Assembly (NCBI GenBank): GCA_046331625.1
Contig: JAXLQL010000002.1
Location: 1 to 64,000 of the forward strand
Direction: 5' to 3'
Length of the DNA: 64,000 bases
DNA from: JAXLQL01 sp046331625
GTDB lineage: Bacteria; Acidobacteriota; Terriglobia; Bryobacterales; Bryobacteraceae
Shown: positions 36,775 through 44,964 of the stretch, piece after piece
Layout of the letters: each line of letters starts with the position of its first letter
Position numbering within the stretch: the first letter of the stretch is position 1
The notes under the pieces: model-generated
What the model was told of the DNA's origin: nothing
The model's input: the letters and a program-made list of their open reading frames with translations, nothing else
The model's database searches: none
Program-made: the position numbers and the translations under genes

Positions 36775-37137
36775 ATGGGCGAAGCACTGGGAATGAATCG
36801 AAACGCGCGGCTTGGTGCCGATGATCGAAGCAGTAGATGCGATGGTGAAGGCAGCCAAGGTGACGCTGGTGGGCTGGCAAACCATCGGATCCGGCTACGG
36901 TGACTTCTAGCTGGTGCGCGCGGAGACGTGGCGGCGGTGCGCGCGGCTACCGATGCAGGCGCCGCGGCGGCTCGGCGCGTGGGCGAGTTGCTCTCGGTGC
37001 ACGTGATTCCACGTCCGCATCCGAGCCTGGAAGACGTGCTGCCGATCGGCAAGGTGCTCGCCGACGGGACCATCCTCACGATCAAGGAACAGATCGCGGC
37101 CGGTAAGGCGCAAACGGGCAAAGAGAGCCCCAAGTAA
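36775..37137 (+). pseudogene. BMC-H microcompartment shell protein, frameshifted
   Basis: The start MGEALGM (ATG at 36775, AGAGGA upstream) is typical of hexameric shell proteins. One extra A near 36791 shifts the frame, after which the text reads IETRGLVPMIEAVDAMVKAAKVTLVGWQTIGSGYG. Further small shifts between about 36890 and 36925 are needed before GDVAAVRAATDAGAAAARRVGELLSVHVIPRPH continues in the starting frame to the stop at 37137. Total length (363 nt) is a whole number of codons, so the shifts cancel. The intact protein would be about 120 residues and form the hexagonal facets of the shell. It is the only BMC-H in the window, so without it the three pentamer proteins would have no facet partner here. 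Confidence 0.78.
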
Positions 37138-37146
37138 GCCGCGGCC

Positions 37147-37434
37147 ATGATCCTCGCGCGAGTGTCCGGCACTGTAGTAGCAACCCGCAAGGACCCGCGC
37201 CTCGAAGGCAAGAAGCTGCTGATCCTGCAGCCGGTGAGTCCCGAGGGCAAGCCGGAAGGCAACTACGTCATCGCCGTGGATACGGTGAGCGCGGGCAATC
37301 GCGAGTTGGTGATTGCGGTGTCAGGCAGTTCGGCGCGCATGGCCGAAGGTTGCAAAGACACGCCGGTGGATACGAGCATCGTGGGCATCGTGGACTCGGT
37401 GAGTCTCGACGAGATTCCCGACAAGCGGAAGTGA
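37147..37434 (+). CDS. BMC-P shell vertex protein (EutN/CcmL family), first of three
   Basis: 95 residues: MILARVSGTVVATRKDPRLEGKKLLILQP, then YVIAVDTVSAGNRELVIAVSGSSAR and a C-terminal DTSIVGIVDSVSL. The opening ARVxGTVVAT, the central DxVxAGxxELV and the closing IVGIVD are the pentamer-family marks. Pentamers cap the vertices of the polyhedral shell. It starts 9 bp after the BMC-H stop and is followed 7 bp later by the next BMC-P gene. Confidence 0.92.
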   Translation: MILARVSGTVVATRKDPRLEGKKLLILQPVSPEGKPEGNYVIAVDTVSAGNRELVIAVSGSSARMAEGCKDTPVDTSIVGIVDSVSLDEIPDKRK

Positions 37435-37441
37435 ACCGGCG

Positions 37442-37735
37442 ATGCAATTGGGTCGCGTGGTGGGCCGTGTTTGGTCGACGGTGAAGAGTCCTGACCTCGA
37501 AGGTCAGCGGCTGCTGCTCGTGCAGCCTCTCACCGCGGAGTTGAAACCGACGGGCAAGACGCTGATTTGCACGGACTCGGTTGGCGCCGGCGCGGGCGAG
37601 TTGATCTACTGGTGCCGCGGGAAGGAATCGAGCTTTCCTTTCCTGCCGAAAGAAGTACCGGCCGACAACACGATTGTGGGAATCATCGACGAGTTGCACG
37701 TGGACCGCGAAGCGCAAAGATCGAGGAGCGAGTAG
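37442..37735 (+). CDS. BMC-P shell vertex protein, second of three
   Basis: 97 residues: MQLGRVVGRVWSTVKSPDLEGQRLLLVQPL, CTDSVGAGAGELIYWCRGKESSF, NTIVGIIDELHVD. All EutN/CcmL marks are present. It differs from its neighbours in the region after GELIYWCRGKESSF, where 'CRGKE' replaces the usual 'GSSAR/EGxSA' loop; this segment lies near the central pore in solved pentamers, so vertex properties may differ. The next gene starts 1 bp after its stop. Confidence 0.92.
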   Translation: MQLGRVVGRVWSTVKSPDLEGQRLLLVQPLTAELKPTGKTLICTDSVGAGAGELIYWCRGKESSFPFLPKEVPADNTIVGIIDELHVDREAQRSRSE

Positions 37736-37736
37736 C

Positions 37737-38006
37737 ATGCTCATCGGGCGTGTGATCGGCGAAGTGGTGGCGACCCAGAAACACGAGAGCCACGAAGGCC
37801 GCAAGGCGCTGTTGGTGCAACCGCTGCATCTCGACGGAAGCGACCGGGGGGATGCGGTGGTGGCTCTCGATGCCGTGGATGCGGGCATTGGCGATCGAGT
37901 GCTGCTGGTGACCGAAGGCTTCAGTGCGATGACGAGCGTGGGCCGCCCGAACTCGCCGATCGACATGGCGGTGGTGGGCGTGATCGACCGCATCGACCTC
38001 ACCTGA
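37737..38006 (+). CDS. BMC-P shell vertex protein, third of three
   Basis: 89 residues from the ATG at 37737: MLIGRVIGEVVATQKHESHEGRKALLVQPLHLDG, AVVALDAVDAGIGDRVLLVTEGFSAM, IDMAVVGVIDRIDL. A longer frame reaches back into the previous gene, but this ATG sits right after its stop (TAGcATG) and gives the family length. Three different BMC-P paralogues in a row, together with a class II aldolase, are characteristic of the planctomycete/verrucomicrobial-like loci, where three vertex types are encoded. It ends the operon; hairpins follow. Confidence 0.92.
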   Translation: MLIGRVIGEVVATQKHESHEGRKALLVQPLHLDGSDRGDAVVALDAVDAGIGDRVLLVTEGFSAMTSVGRPNSPIDMAVVGVIDRIDLT

Positions 38007-38046
38007 GCGCTCGAATTTTCGACCTGTAAAAGAAGATGTAAAAGCT

Positions 38047-38070
38047 CGGCGAAGCTCTGGAGTTTCGCCG
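38047..38070 (+). terminator. Hairpin after the microcompartment operon
   Basis: CGGCGAA (38047-38053) and TTCGCCG (38064-38070) form a 7-bp stem with a 10-nt loop, 40 bp after the last shell gene. A second stem, GCCGCT (38096-38101)/AGCGGC (38109-38114), follows before the next gene. Neither has a U-tract, so intrinsic termination is only possible. Confidence 0.35.
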
Positions 38071-38136
38071 GCGCGGGCCTTACGCTGGGTACCAAGCCGC
38101 TCATTGAAAGCGGCACCCATCGAAAGGAAACGCCCA

Positions 38137-38664
38137 ATGCCCCGAAACATTTGCAAAGGCCTGTGTTTGATGGCCGTCTCGTCCGTTCTGGTTGCCGATA
38201 GCAACTCGAACGTGAAGCTGCGCGCTGCGATGTCGCCGTACAACGAAGTGCCAGCCGTCTCCACCACTGGGTCTGGAGAAGCGGAGGTCCGCGTCGCGAA
38301 AGACGGCAAGAGCCTGGAAGTAGCCGTTACCTATGAGAACATCTCCGGGAATCCGACCCAGTCGCACATTCACTTCGCGCAGAAGGGAGTGAACGGCTCG
38401 ATCATGCTGTGGCTGTGTGGGTCGGCCACGAATCCAGGGCCGGCAGGGACTCCGCTGTGTCCTGCGTCGACGAGCGGATCATACTCGCGGACGCTGACGA
38501 GCGCCGAAGTGCAGGCGATCGCGGCGCAAGGGATCGCGGCGAACGATATCGACGCGGCGGTGAAGGCGTTGCGGCTGGGGCGCACATACGCGAACCTGCA
38601 CACGGCGAAGTTTCCGGCGGGTGAGTTGCGTGGGCAACTCGGTACGGGCGACGAACGCGACTGA
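38137..38664 (+). CDS. CHRD-domain protein, probably exported
   Basis: 175 residues from the ATG at 38137 (AAGGAA upstream; the frame opens earlier at 38104). The N-terminus MPRNICKGLCLMAVSSVLVADS is a likely signal peptide. The CHRD domain occupies most of the rest: LRAAMSPYNEVPAVSTTGSGEAEVRV, QSHIHFAQKGVNGSIMLWLCG, LRLGRTYANLHTAKFPAGELRGQL. CHRD domains occur in secreted bacterial proteins of unknown role and in metazoan chordin. The neighbours give no clue: microcompartment genes upstream, LRR genes convergent 12 bp downstream. Confidence 0.85.
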   Translation: MPRNICKGLCLMAVSSVLVADSNSNVKLRAAMSPYNEVPAVSTTGSGEAEVRVAKDGKSLEVAVTYENISGNPTQSHIHFAQKGVNGSIMLWLCGSATNPGPAGTPLCPASTSGSYSRTLTSAEVQAIAAQGIAANDIDAAVKALRLGRTYANLHTAKFPAGELRGQLGTGDERD

Positions 38665-38676
38665 GCAATCGGCGCG

Positions 38677-39648
38677 TCAGTTGTTGCGAAAGTTGGCGGC
38701 GCGAGCTTCCCAGGGTCCGTGATAGACGCGGACCTTGGGCTTCGCCGCCTGCAGCGCAGTGACTCCCTTCGCAGTCACAGCGGTACCTTTGAGATCGACC
38801 TCGGTGAGTGCGGGGAACGCGGCCAGCACGCGCACCGCATCATCATTGACGCGGTCGCAACCTTGGAGCGTGAGGCGTTGGAGCTTCGGCAAAGACTTCA
38901 TTTGTTCGAGCCAACGCACCGTGACGCTCATCGCGGCGACCGTGGCGAAGCGCGTGCCCTCGATGCCGACTCCGAGCGAAGTGCAGCCGAAGCGGAGCTC
39001 GCGCAGTTCTTTCAAGGTGAGGATGGCTTCGAGGCCGGTGTCGGACATGCTGATGGTCCAGACGTTGGAGTCCGTGCCTTGGCGTCCGCTGAGATCGAGG
39101 TAGGTGAGTCCGGGGAGTTGACGTAACGCTTGCAATCCGGCATCGCCCATCTCGTTGCCGCCGATGGTGAGGGCTTTCAAGTTCGACAGCGAGCTCAGCC
39201 GTTCGAGGCCGACGTCGGTGAGCATCACCGAACCCGCGTCAAGCGACTCGATGGCAGTGAGTCCGGAGATGTGTTCGAGTGTGGTGTCGCTGGCTTTGGT
39301 GCCGTGAATGTCGAGCCGCTTCAGCTTCTTCCAATTCTTCAAGACGGCGAGGCCTTCGTCGGTGACGTATTCGGTGAAGCGGAGGTTGAGGTCCACCACG
39401 CCGGTCATGCTCTTGATCTCCTGCATTCCCTGGTCGGTGATGTGAGTGAGCGAAAGATTGAGAGCGGTCAGTGCCGGGAACTTGGCGAGCTTGCGTAGGT
39501 CCGTGTCCGTGACCCATGTGGCGCGGAGATCGACGCCGGTCACCTTGCCCGCGGCATCGCGCGTTACAGAGCCGCCGAGTGAGTCGATCCAATCGGTGTC
39601 GGCGGCCGAAGCCACTACGGCGATTCCGAGCAACAATGCGAGTCTCAT
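38677..39648 (-). CDS. Secreted leucine-rich-repeat protein, short paralogue
   Basis: 323 residues with a signal peptide (MRLALLLGIAVVASAADT). Then WIDSLGGSVTRDAAGKVTGVDLRATWVTDTDLRKLAKFPAL opens a chain of ~24-residue repeats of the type L(T)xLxLxxTxITDxGL, the ribonuclease-inhibitor-like LRR class common in planctomycetes and acidobacteria. About nine repeats can be counted by eye. Its ATG overlaps the stop of the longer LRR gene upstream (39645-39648), so the pair is translationally coupled. Likely periplasmic or surface protein-protein binding. Confidence 0.85.
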   Translation of the reverse strand: MRLALLLGIAVVASAADTDWIDSLGGSVTRDAAGKVTGVDLRATWVTDTDLRKLAKFPALTALNLSLTHITDQGMQEIKSMTGVVDLNLRFTEYVTDEGLAVLKNWKKLKRLDIHGTKASDTTLEHISGLTAIESLDAGSVMLTDVGLERLSSLSNLKALTIGGNEMGDAGLQALRQLPGLTYLDLSGRQGTDSNVWTISMSDTGLEAILTLKELRELRFGCTSLGVGIEGTRFATVAAMSVTVRWLEQMKSLPKLQRLTLQGCDRVNDDAVRVLAAFPALTEVDLKGTAVTAKGVTALQAAKPKVRVYHGPWEARAANFRNN

Positions 39649-41630
39649 CTGCTCCTCCGGGTGGGTAGCGCCGAATCGCGATCGAACACGATCTGGCAGG
39701 TAGGCAGCGCAGCCTTGATTTCGTCGAAGCCTTTTTGCGTGACGAGCGTGTGATATAGGTTGAGCGATTTGAGCGAGGCCATCGTCTTCAACACGCTCGC
39801 TCCAGTATCAGTGACGTTGGTGGTATCGATGCTGAGCTCACGCATTTTTGGTAGGGCTCGCAGCGAATCGAGCGCCTTGTCGTCGATGGATGTGTAGTCG
39901 AGCTTGACGGCGCTGAGATTCTTCAGCTTCGCAAGCGATTCGGCGCCGGTGTTGGTGACGCGCGTGCGGAACATTTCGATGCGTTCGAGGTTTTGGAGCG
40001 GCTCGAGCGCGGCCAAGCCTTGGTCTCCAAAGCGCGCGTGGCTGATGATGAGCTCGCGCAGGTTGGCGAACGCGGCGACTTGCTTGAGTCCGGCGTCTGC
40101 GATATCGGTACCGGTAAGGTCGAGCATGCGGAGATTGGTCAAGCCCGCGAGTTGTTTGAAGCCGGGGTCGGTGATGTCGGTGTGCGCGAGCTTCAGGCGT
40201 TCAAGCGACGTCATCTTGCCGATGGGCCCGAGGATTTCATCATCGACCTTCGTTCCGCCCAAATAGAGCTCGCGCAGGGAGCCGAGGGTCGAGAGCACAC
40301 CGAATGTCTTGCCTTCCACGAGCGTTCCGTCGAGGCGAAGCGACTCGAGATTGCGCATGCGGCCAAGCTTGGCCAAGCCGGCGTCGGAAACAGTGGTGTG
40401 GCTAAGGTCGAGTTGCTTGAGTCCTGTGAGTCCTTCGAGCGCGGCCAAGCCGAGGTCGCCGACTTGCGTGACTTGGAGGTCGAGCTTGTCGAGGCTCGCG
40501 AGTCCCGAGAGATGCGAAAGCTGGGCGTCACTGACCGAGGTAGAAGACAGGTCGACCGCGGTGAGGTGAGTTCCGCTGAAGACGGCGCGACCGCCGAGGG
40601 CAGTGATCCAGGCGCCGATGGCTTGCTCGGTTGCCGCTGCGGGCCGCGCGGCTGCCGCGGATTTCGGGCGTACAGTAGCTGCTCCGGCGAACTGCACCTT
40701 GGCGGCGGGCAGGGCCGCACGCAAGGAGTCGATGCCGTTGGAAGTGACGCGGCTGTAGCGGAGGTCCACGTCGTAGAGCTCTTTGAGAGGATGTAGCCGC
40801 GCGACTCCGGCGTTGGTGACGCGGGTGCGGTAGAGGACCAGCGTTTCGAGCTGCTTCATCCCACCGAGCACATCCATGGCGGCGTCAGACGCGCGGGCGC
40901 CGAGCAGGTTGAGCTTGCGCATTTTCGTCAGGCCGCGCAGGTACTCGATGCCGCGATCGGTGATGCGCGTACCGGAGAGGTCGAGTTCCTCGAGATTCAC
41001 GAGTCCGGATAAATGTTTCAAACCTTCGTCGGTGACCATGGTGTCGCGCAGAATGAGGCGGCGCAGGTCTTTCAATCCAGCAAGGCCGGCCATGGCCTTG
41101 TCGCTGAACGGACTGTAGCTGAGGTCGAGGCTGCGGAGTTTGGTGAAGGGCGAAAGATCGATGTCGGTGAGGCGGCACTGCGTGCAGCGGATATCGCGTA
41201 GCTCCGTGAGGCCCAGCAAATGTTTAAAACCTTTGTCCTGAATATTGATTTGGGCGGCGAAGTGCCAGCCGAAGCCGATCCGCTCGAGGTTCTTCAGCGT
41301 TCCGAGGGCTTTGAAGGCTTCGTTGGCGTCTTCATTTCCGCCACCTGGATTCCAGACGGGGCCGGGCAGGTAGAGTTCGCGCAACGAAGTGAGTGAACTC
41401 AAATGGGTGAGCTCTTCGGGACGCATCACTGATCCCGTGAGGTCGATTCCAGTGATATGGAAATCGCCCGCAGGGATCTGCGCCAGATCCGTGATGGGCT
41501 TGCGGCTGCCCTCGGCGAACACGCGGCCTTCCCAGCGAAGGACCCACTCGGCGATCTCTCGATCCGTGGCGGCATGCGCGGCTGCAGCAGCAGAAATCAG
41601 GACGAAAATGCGATAGATGGTGCGACTCAC
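39645..41630 (-). CDS. Secreted leucine-rich-repeat protein with two repeat blocks
   Basis: 661 residues, signal peptide MSRTIYRIFVLISAAAAAHAATD. A first module (REIAEWVLRWEGRVF...) leads into LRRs up to about residue 315. An Ala/Pro-rich linker (RPKSAAAARPAAATEQ) follows, then a second module beginning IGAWITALGGRAVFSGTHLTAVDLSSTSVSD with more LRRs to the end. Each module opens with the same 'W..xLGG' pattern as the short paralogue, so the long protein looks like a duplication of a shared unit. The two genes overlap by 4 bp. A 77-bp divergent gap separates it from the DUF1592 gene. Confidence 0.85.
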   Translation of the reverse strand: MSRTIYRIFVLISAAAAAHAATDREIAEWVLRWEGRVFAEGSRKPITDLAQIPAGDFHITGIDLTGSVMRPEELTHLSSLTSLRELYLPGPVWNPGGGNEDANEAFKALGTLKNLERIGFGWHFAAQINIQDKGFKHLLGLTELRDIRCTQCRLTDIDLSPFTKLRSLDLSYSPFSDKAMAGLAGLKDLRRLILRDTMVTDEGLKHLSGLVNLEELDLSGTRITDRGIEYLRGLTKMRKLNLLGARASDAAMDVLGGMKQLETLVLYRTRVTNAGVARLHPLKELYDVDLRYSRVTSNGIDSLRAALPAAKVQFAGAATVRPKSAAAARPAAATEQAIGAWITALGGRAVFSGTHLTAVDLSSTSVSDAQLSHLSGLASLDKLDLQVTQVGDLGLAALEGLTGLKQLDLSHTTVSDAGLAKLGRMRNLESLRLDGTLVEGKTFGVLSTLGSLRELYLGGTKVDDEILGPIGKMTSLERLKLAHTDITDPGFKQLAGLTNLRMLDLTGTDIADAGLKQVAAFANLRELIISHARFGDQGLAALEPLQNLERIEMFRTRVTNTGAESLAKLKNLSAVKLDYTSIDDKALDSLRALPKMRELSIDTTNVTDTGASVLKTMASLKSLNLYHTLVTQKGFDEIKAALPTCQIVFDRDSALPTRRSR

Positions 41631-41707
41631 GCGGATTGTGTTCGCAGTATATCAAGCAGCGAGCGCAGCCTGTACCGAATGGTATACGATGATGCCAGAG
41701 GTCACAT

Positions 41708-43690
41708 TTGAAACGTCTGGCGATAGCTGTGTGTCTTCTTGGCGCGTGGTCCGTGCCAGCGCAGGAGACTCCGTTCGGCTCGGGCTTGTTCCAGGTGCTC
41801 GAGAAGGCGGATTGCCGTTCTTGCCACAGCGCCGACGGAGTGGCTTCGCCGACGCGTCTGCATTTTCCCGATCCCGGCGCAGCACCGGAAAAGGTAGAGG
41901 CGTTTGGACGCTCGTTGGTGGTTTTCGTGGATCGCGAGAAGCCCGAGTCGTCGCTCCTGCTGAACAAGCCAACCAATCGCACAGCGCACGCGGGCGGAGA
42001 GCGAATCAAGCGCGGCAGTAGCGATGAGACCGCGATTCACGAGTGGGTCATGCGACTGACCAAGCTTTCGGGCGTGGAGTTGGCGGCTGCTCTGAAGTAT
42101 CGAGAAGAGGAGTCGCGCGGCGGCGGGCAGCAAGCGCCGCGGATCGAACTGCGGCGGTTGACGCATAGCCAGTACAATCACACCGTCCGCGATTTGTTGG
42201 GTGACCAGACTTCGCCCGCGAATCAGTTCCCGCCAGAAGATTTCGTGAACGGGTTCCGAAATCAGGCGCAGGCGCAGAACCTGTCGCCGTTGCTAATCGA
42301 GAATTACAGTGCGGCCGCGGAGAAGTTGGCGCGCAACGCGTTTCGTGGCGGCGACACGCATGGCCTGATCGCGTGCAAGGCGGCAACGGCGGCGTGCCGT
42401 TCGCGGTTCGTGCGTGAGTTCGGGCTGAAGGCTTTCCGGCGTCCGCTCGATGCGGCGGAGCAGAAGCGCTATGAATCGCTGATGGCGAAGGAAGCGGACC
42501 TGATCCGCGGTGCACAACTGGTGGTGGAAGCGATGCTACAATCCACCAGCTTTTTGTTTCGGCTCGAGGATACGTCTGACGCGAAGTGGAAGCCCTGGGT
42601 AGCGGCGAGCCGGCTTTCTTACACCATTCAAGACACGATGCCCGATGCGGAGACGTTCGCAGCCGCGACGCGTGGCGATCTGAGCACTCCGCAAGGCGTG
42701 GCGAAAGCGGCGCGGCGCATGCAGGATCATCCGCGTGCGAAGGAAGCGCTGAGCGAGTTCGTGAGCCAATGGATGCGCTTCGATCGGATTCTGACGGCGA
42801 GCAAAGACCGGCGTAAGTATCCGCAGTTCACGCGTGAGACCGCGGTGGCGATGACCGAAGAAGCGCGGCTGTTCATCGGCGACTTGGTTTGGAACGATCG
42901 CAACTTCATGGATCTCTTCACGGCGGGGTATGGATACGCGAATGGCGACCTCGCCGCGATCTACGGCGTGAAGGCTCCTGAGAAGGAATTCGACCGGGTG
43001 GCGTTTCCGCGGGCGTCAGAGCGCGCCGGGATCCTGGGACAAGCTCTGTTCCTGGCGATCACGGCGAAGCCCGAGGACTCGGCTCCGACGGCGCGCGGAC
43101 TCTTCGTGCGCGAGCAGTTTCTTTGCCAGCACGTGCCCGAGCCGCCTGCGGGTGTGAACACGAACTTGCCACCCGTAACCGAAGCGCGTCCGCAGACCAA
43201 TCGCGACCGGATGTCAGAGCACGCCACGAATCCGAGCTGCGCGACATGTCACCGGCTCATCGACCCGATCGGGTTCGGATTCGAACGCTTCGATTCGATT
43301 GGCGCGCGGCGGGAGAAGTTCCAGTTGCAGTTCGCATCACAGCGGAAAAGCGAGGGCGGGAGCCGCCGGGGTCCACTGAAGACGATCGATCTGGAGATCG
43401 ATCCATCCGGATACGTGGCTGGCCTGCCCGAATCGAAGTTCACGTCGCCCGCGCAGTTGGGGAGCGTGATGGCCCAGAGCGTGCAATGCCAGGAGTGCAT
43501 GGTGAAGCAGTATTTTCGCTATGCGATGGGGCGGATGGAAGCGCCGGGGGATCGCGCGTTGCTGCGCAAAGTAACCGATGAGTTCCGCAGTTCGAATTTC
43601 CGGTTCAAAGAGATGATGGTCGCGCTGATGCGCGAAAGAGCAAATGCCGAGGGAGTGACACATGCCGCAAGTAATCACCAAGCGCGTTAG
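41708..43690 (+). CDS. c-heme protein of the DUF1587/1592/1588/1585 type
   Basis: 660 residues, TTG start with AGAGG about 6 nt upstream. Signal peptide MKRLAIAVCLLGAWSVPAQ. One heme site C36-RS-C39-H40 (ADCRSCHSAD). Then the family series: LRRLTHSQYNHTVRDLLGD (DUF1587), VREFGLKAFRRPL (DUF1595), then DUF1592 and DUF1588, with CATCHRLIDPIGFGFERFD giving a second CxxCH, and an MVKQYFRYAMGR C-terminus (DUF1585). Paired with a DUF1552 gene that overlaps its end by 29 bp. These pairs are widespread in planctomycetes and Bryobacter relatives and are probably periplasmic redox enzymes of unknown substrate. Confidence 0.88.
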   Translation: MKRLAIAVCLLGAWSVPAQETPFGSGLFQVLEKADCRSCHSADGVASPTRLHFPDPGAAPEKVEAFGRSLVVFVDREKPESSLLLNKPTNRTAHAGGERIKRGSSDETAIHEWVMRLTKLSGVELAAALKYREEESRGGGQQAPRIELRRLTHSQYNHTVRDLLGDQTSPANQFPPEDFVNGFRNQAQAQNLSPLLIENYSAAAEKLARNAFRGGDTHGLIACKAATAACRSRFVREFGLKAFRRPLDAAEQKRYESLMAKEADLIRGAQLVVEAMLQSTSFLFRLEDTSDAKWKPWVAASRLSYTIQDTMPDAETFAAATRGDLSTPQGVAKAARRMQDHPRAKEALSEFVSQWMRFDRILTASKDRRKYPQFTRETAVAMTEEARLFIGDLVWNDRNFMDLFTAGYGYANGDLAAIYGVKAPEKEFDRVAFPRASERAGILGQALFLAITAKPEDSAPTARGLFVREQFLCQHVPEPPAGVNTNLPPVTEARPQTNRDRMSEHATNPSCATCHRLIDPIGFGFERFDSIGARREKFQLQFASQRKSEGGSRRGPLKTIDLEIDPSGYVAGLPESKFTSPAQLGSVMAQSVQCQECMVKQYFRYAMGRMEAPGDRALLRKVTDEFRSSNFRFKEMMVALMRERANAEGVTHAASNHQAR

Positions 43691-44963
43691 ACTGTCGCGA
43701 CGAACGTTGTTGGGCGCCATTGGGCTGCCGCCGCTGGTATCGATGTTCAACTCGTCCGGCACTGCGTATGCCGCACCGGGCGCGCTCGAGAAGGCGCCCG
43801 AGAGCCGCTTCGTGCTCTGGTTCAACGGAAACGGAATTCCGGAGCGCTACTGGATTCCGGCCGAGGAAGGCTCGGACTTCGCGATCACGCCCTGCCTTTC
43901 CCCGCTGGCTCCGTTCCGCGGGGACATCCACGTGTTGAGCGGTGTGGACAACGCGGCTGCCAAGGGCATGGGCAACGGCCACACGAATTCGATGAGCGGC
44001 CTCATGACGGGCACGATGTTCACTGGCCGCGGACCGAGCGGTCCGTCGATCGATCAGGTGATCGCGGGCAAGGTGGGCGACGAGTCGCGCTTCCGCTCGC
44101 TGCAGATCGGCGTGTCGCAAGAGAGCTTCGGCGAGAGCATGCAGCGCAACATGAGCTGGTCCGGTTATGAGCGCGCGCTGCCGCCGGAGATGATCCCGCA
44201 CCGGCTGTTCGATCGCTTGTTCGGCGAGCGCGAAGAAGGCTGGGTGAATCGGAAGAAGAGCATTCTCGATGCAGTGCGAAGCGATGCGACGCTGCTCAAG
44301 AAGAAGCTGCCGAAGGACGATCAGGCGCGTGTGGACGAGCACCTTTCGGGGATCCGCGATCTCGAGCGGTCGATCGCGGCGCTGCCGCCGGAGTATCGCA
44401 AGGTGGATCCGCCGGATTTCGACGGCGACATGAAGGATTGGCCACGGATCGCGAAGCTGCAAAGCGATCTGCTGGTGAAGGCGCTGGCGACGCATCAGAC
44501 GCGCGTGGCGTCATATATGTTGACGAAGTGCCAGGGGCTGTCGCGGTTCCCGTGGCTCGGGTACACGTCGGCGCGTCACCACGACTACACGCACGCGGAT
44601 GGCAAGGCTCCGGGCGCCGACGGCGTGGAAGGTCAGCGTGTGTTGCGCGACATTTGCCGCTGGCACGTAGAAGAGTTCGCGTATCTGGTAGCGAAGCTGA
44701 AGTCTGTGCCAGAAGGCGATGGGACGCTATTCGATCGGACGTGCTTGCTGTTCGTGCATGAGCACGCCGAGGCAAATCCGCACAAGAATAGCGGGTTGGC
44801 GATGATCGTGGCCGGCGGCATGAGTCGACTGGCGCGCGGCAAGCACACGCGGATCACGGGCACGGCGGGCGATGTTTATTTGACGCTCGCGGATGAGGTG
44901 CTGGGCGCGGGGATCGGGAAGTTCCCGACGGCGACGAAGAAGCTGGGTGTGTTGGTGGCGTAG
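43662..44963 (+). CDS. DUF1552 protein with Tat signal
   Basis: 433 residues. The twin-arginine leader is VRLSRRTLLGAIGLPPLVSMF. The body matches DUF1552 (FVLWFNGNGIPERYWIPAEEG; HVLSGVDNAAAKGMGNGHTNSMSGLMTG; SARHHDYTHADG), a family related in fold to DUF1501/alkaline-phosphatase-like proteins. It overlaps the DUF1592-type heme gene by 29 bp and is surely cotranslated with it. Export in folded form suggests a bound cofactor or metal. It ends one base before the convergent O-methyltransferase gene. Confidence 0.88.
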   Translation: MPQVITKRVRLSRRTLLGAIGLPPLVSMFNSSGTAYAAPGALEKAPESRFVLWFNGNGIPERYWIPAEEGSDFAITPCLSPLAPFRGDIHVLSGVDNAAAKGMGNGHTNSMSGLMTGTMFTGRGPSGPSIDQVIAGKVGDESRFRSLQIGVSQESFGESMQRNMSWSGYERALPPEMIPHRLFDRLFGEREEGWVNRKKSILDAVRSDATLLKKKLPKDDQARVDEHLSGIRDLERSIAALPPEYRKVDPPDFDGDMKDWPRIAKLQSDLLVKALATHQTRVASYMLTKCQGLSRFPWLGYTSARHHDYTHADGKAPGADGVEGQRVLRDICRWHVEEFAYLVAKLKSVPEGDGTLFDRTCLLFVHEHAEANPHKNSGLAMIVAGGMSRLARGKHTRITGTAGDVYLTLADEVLGAGIGKFPTATKKLGVLVA

Positions 44964-44964
44964 G

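Noticed and set aside
38000..41700. LRR-coding DNA as a tandem or CRISPR-like repeat
   Set aside because: The periodicity is at the protein level (~24 residues) with diverged DNA; there are no identical repeats with unique spacers.
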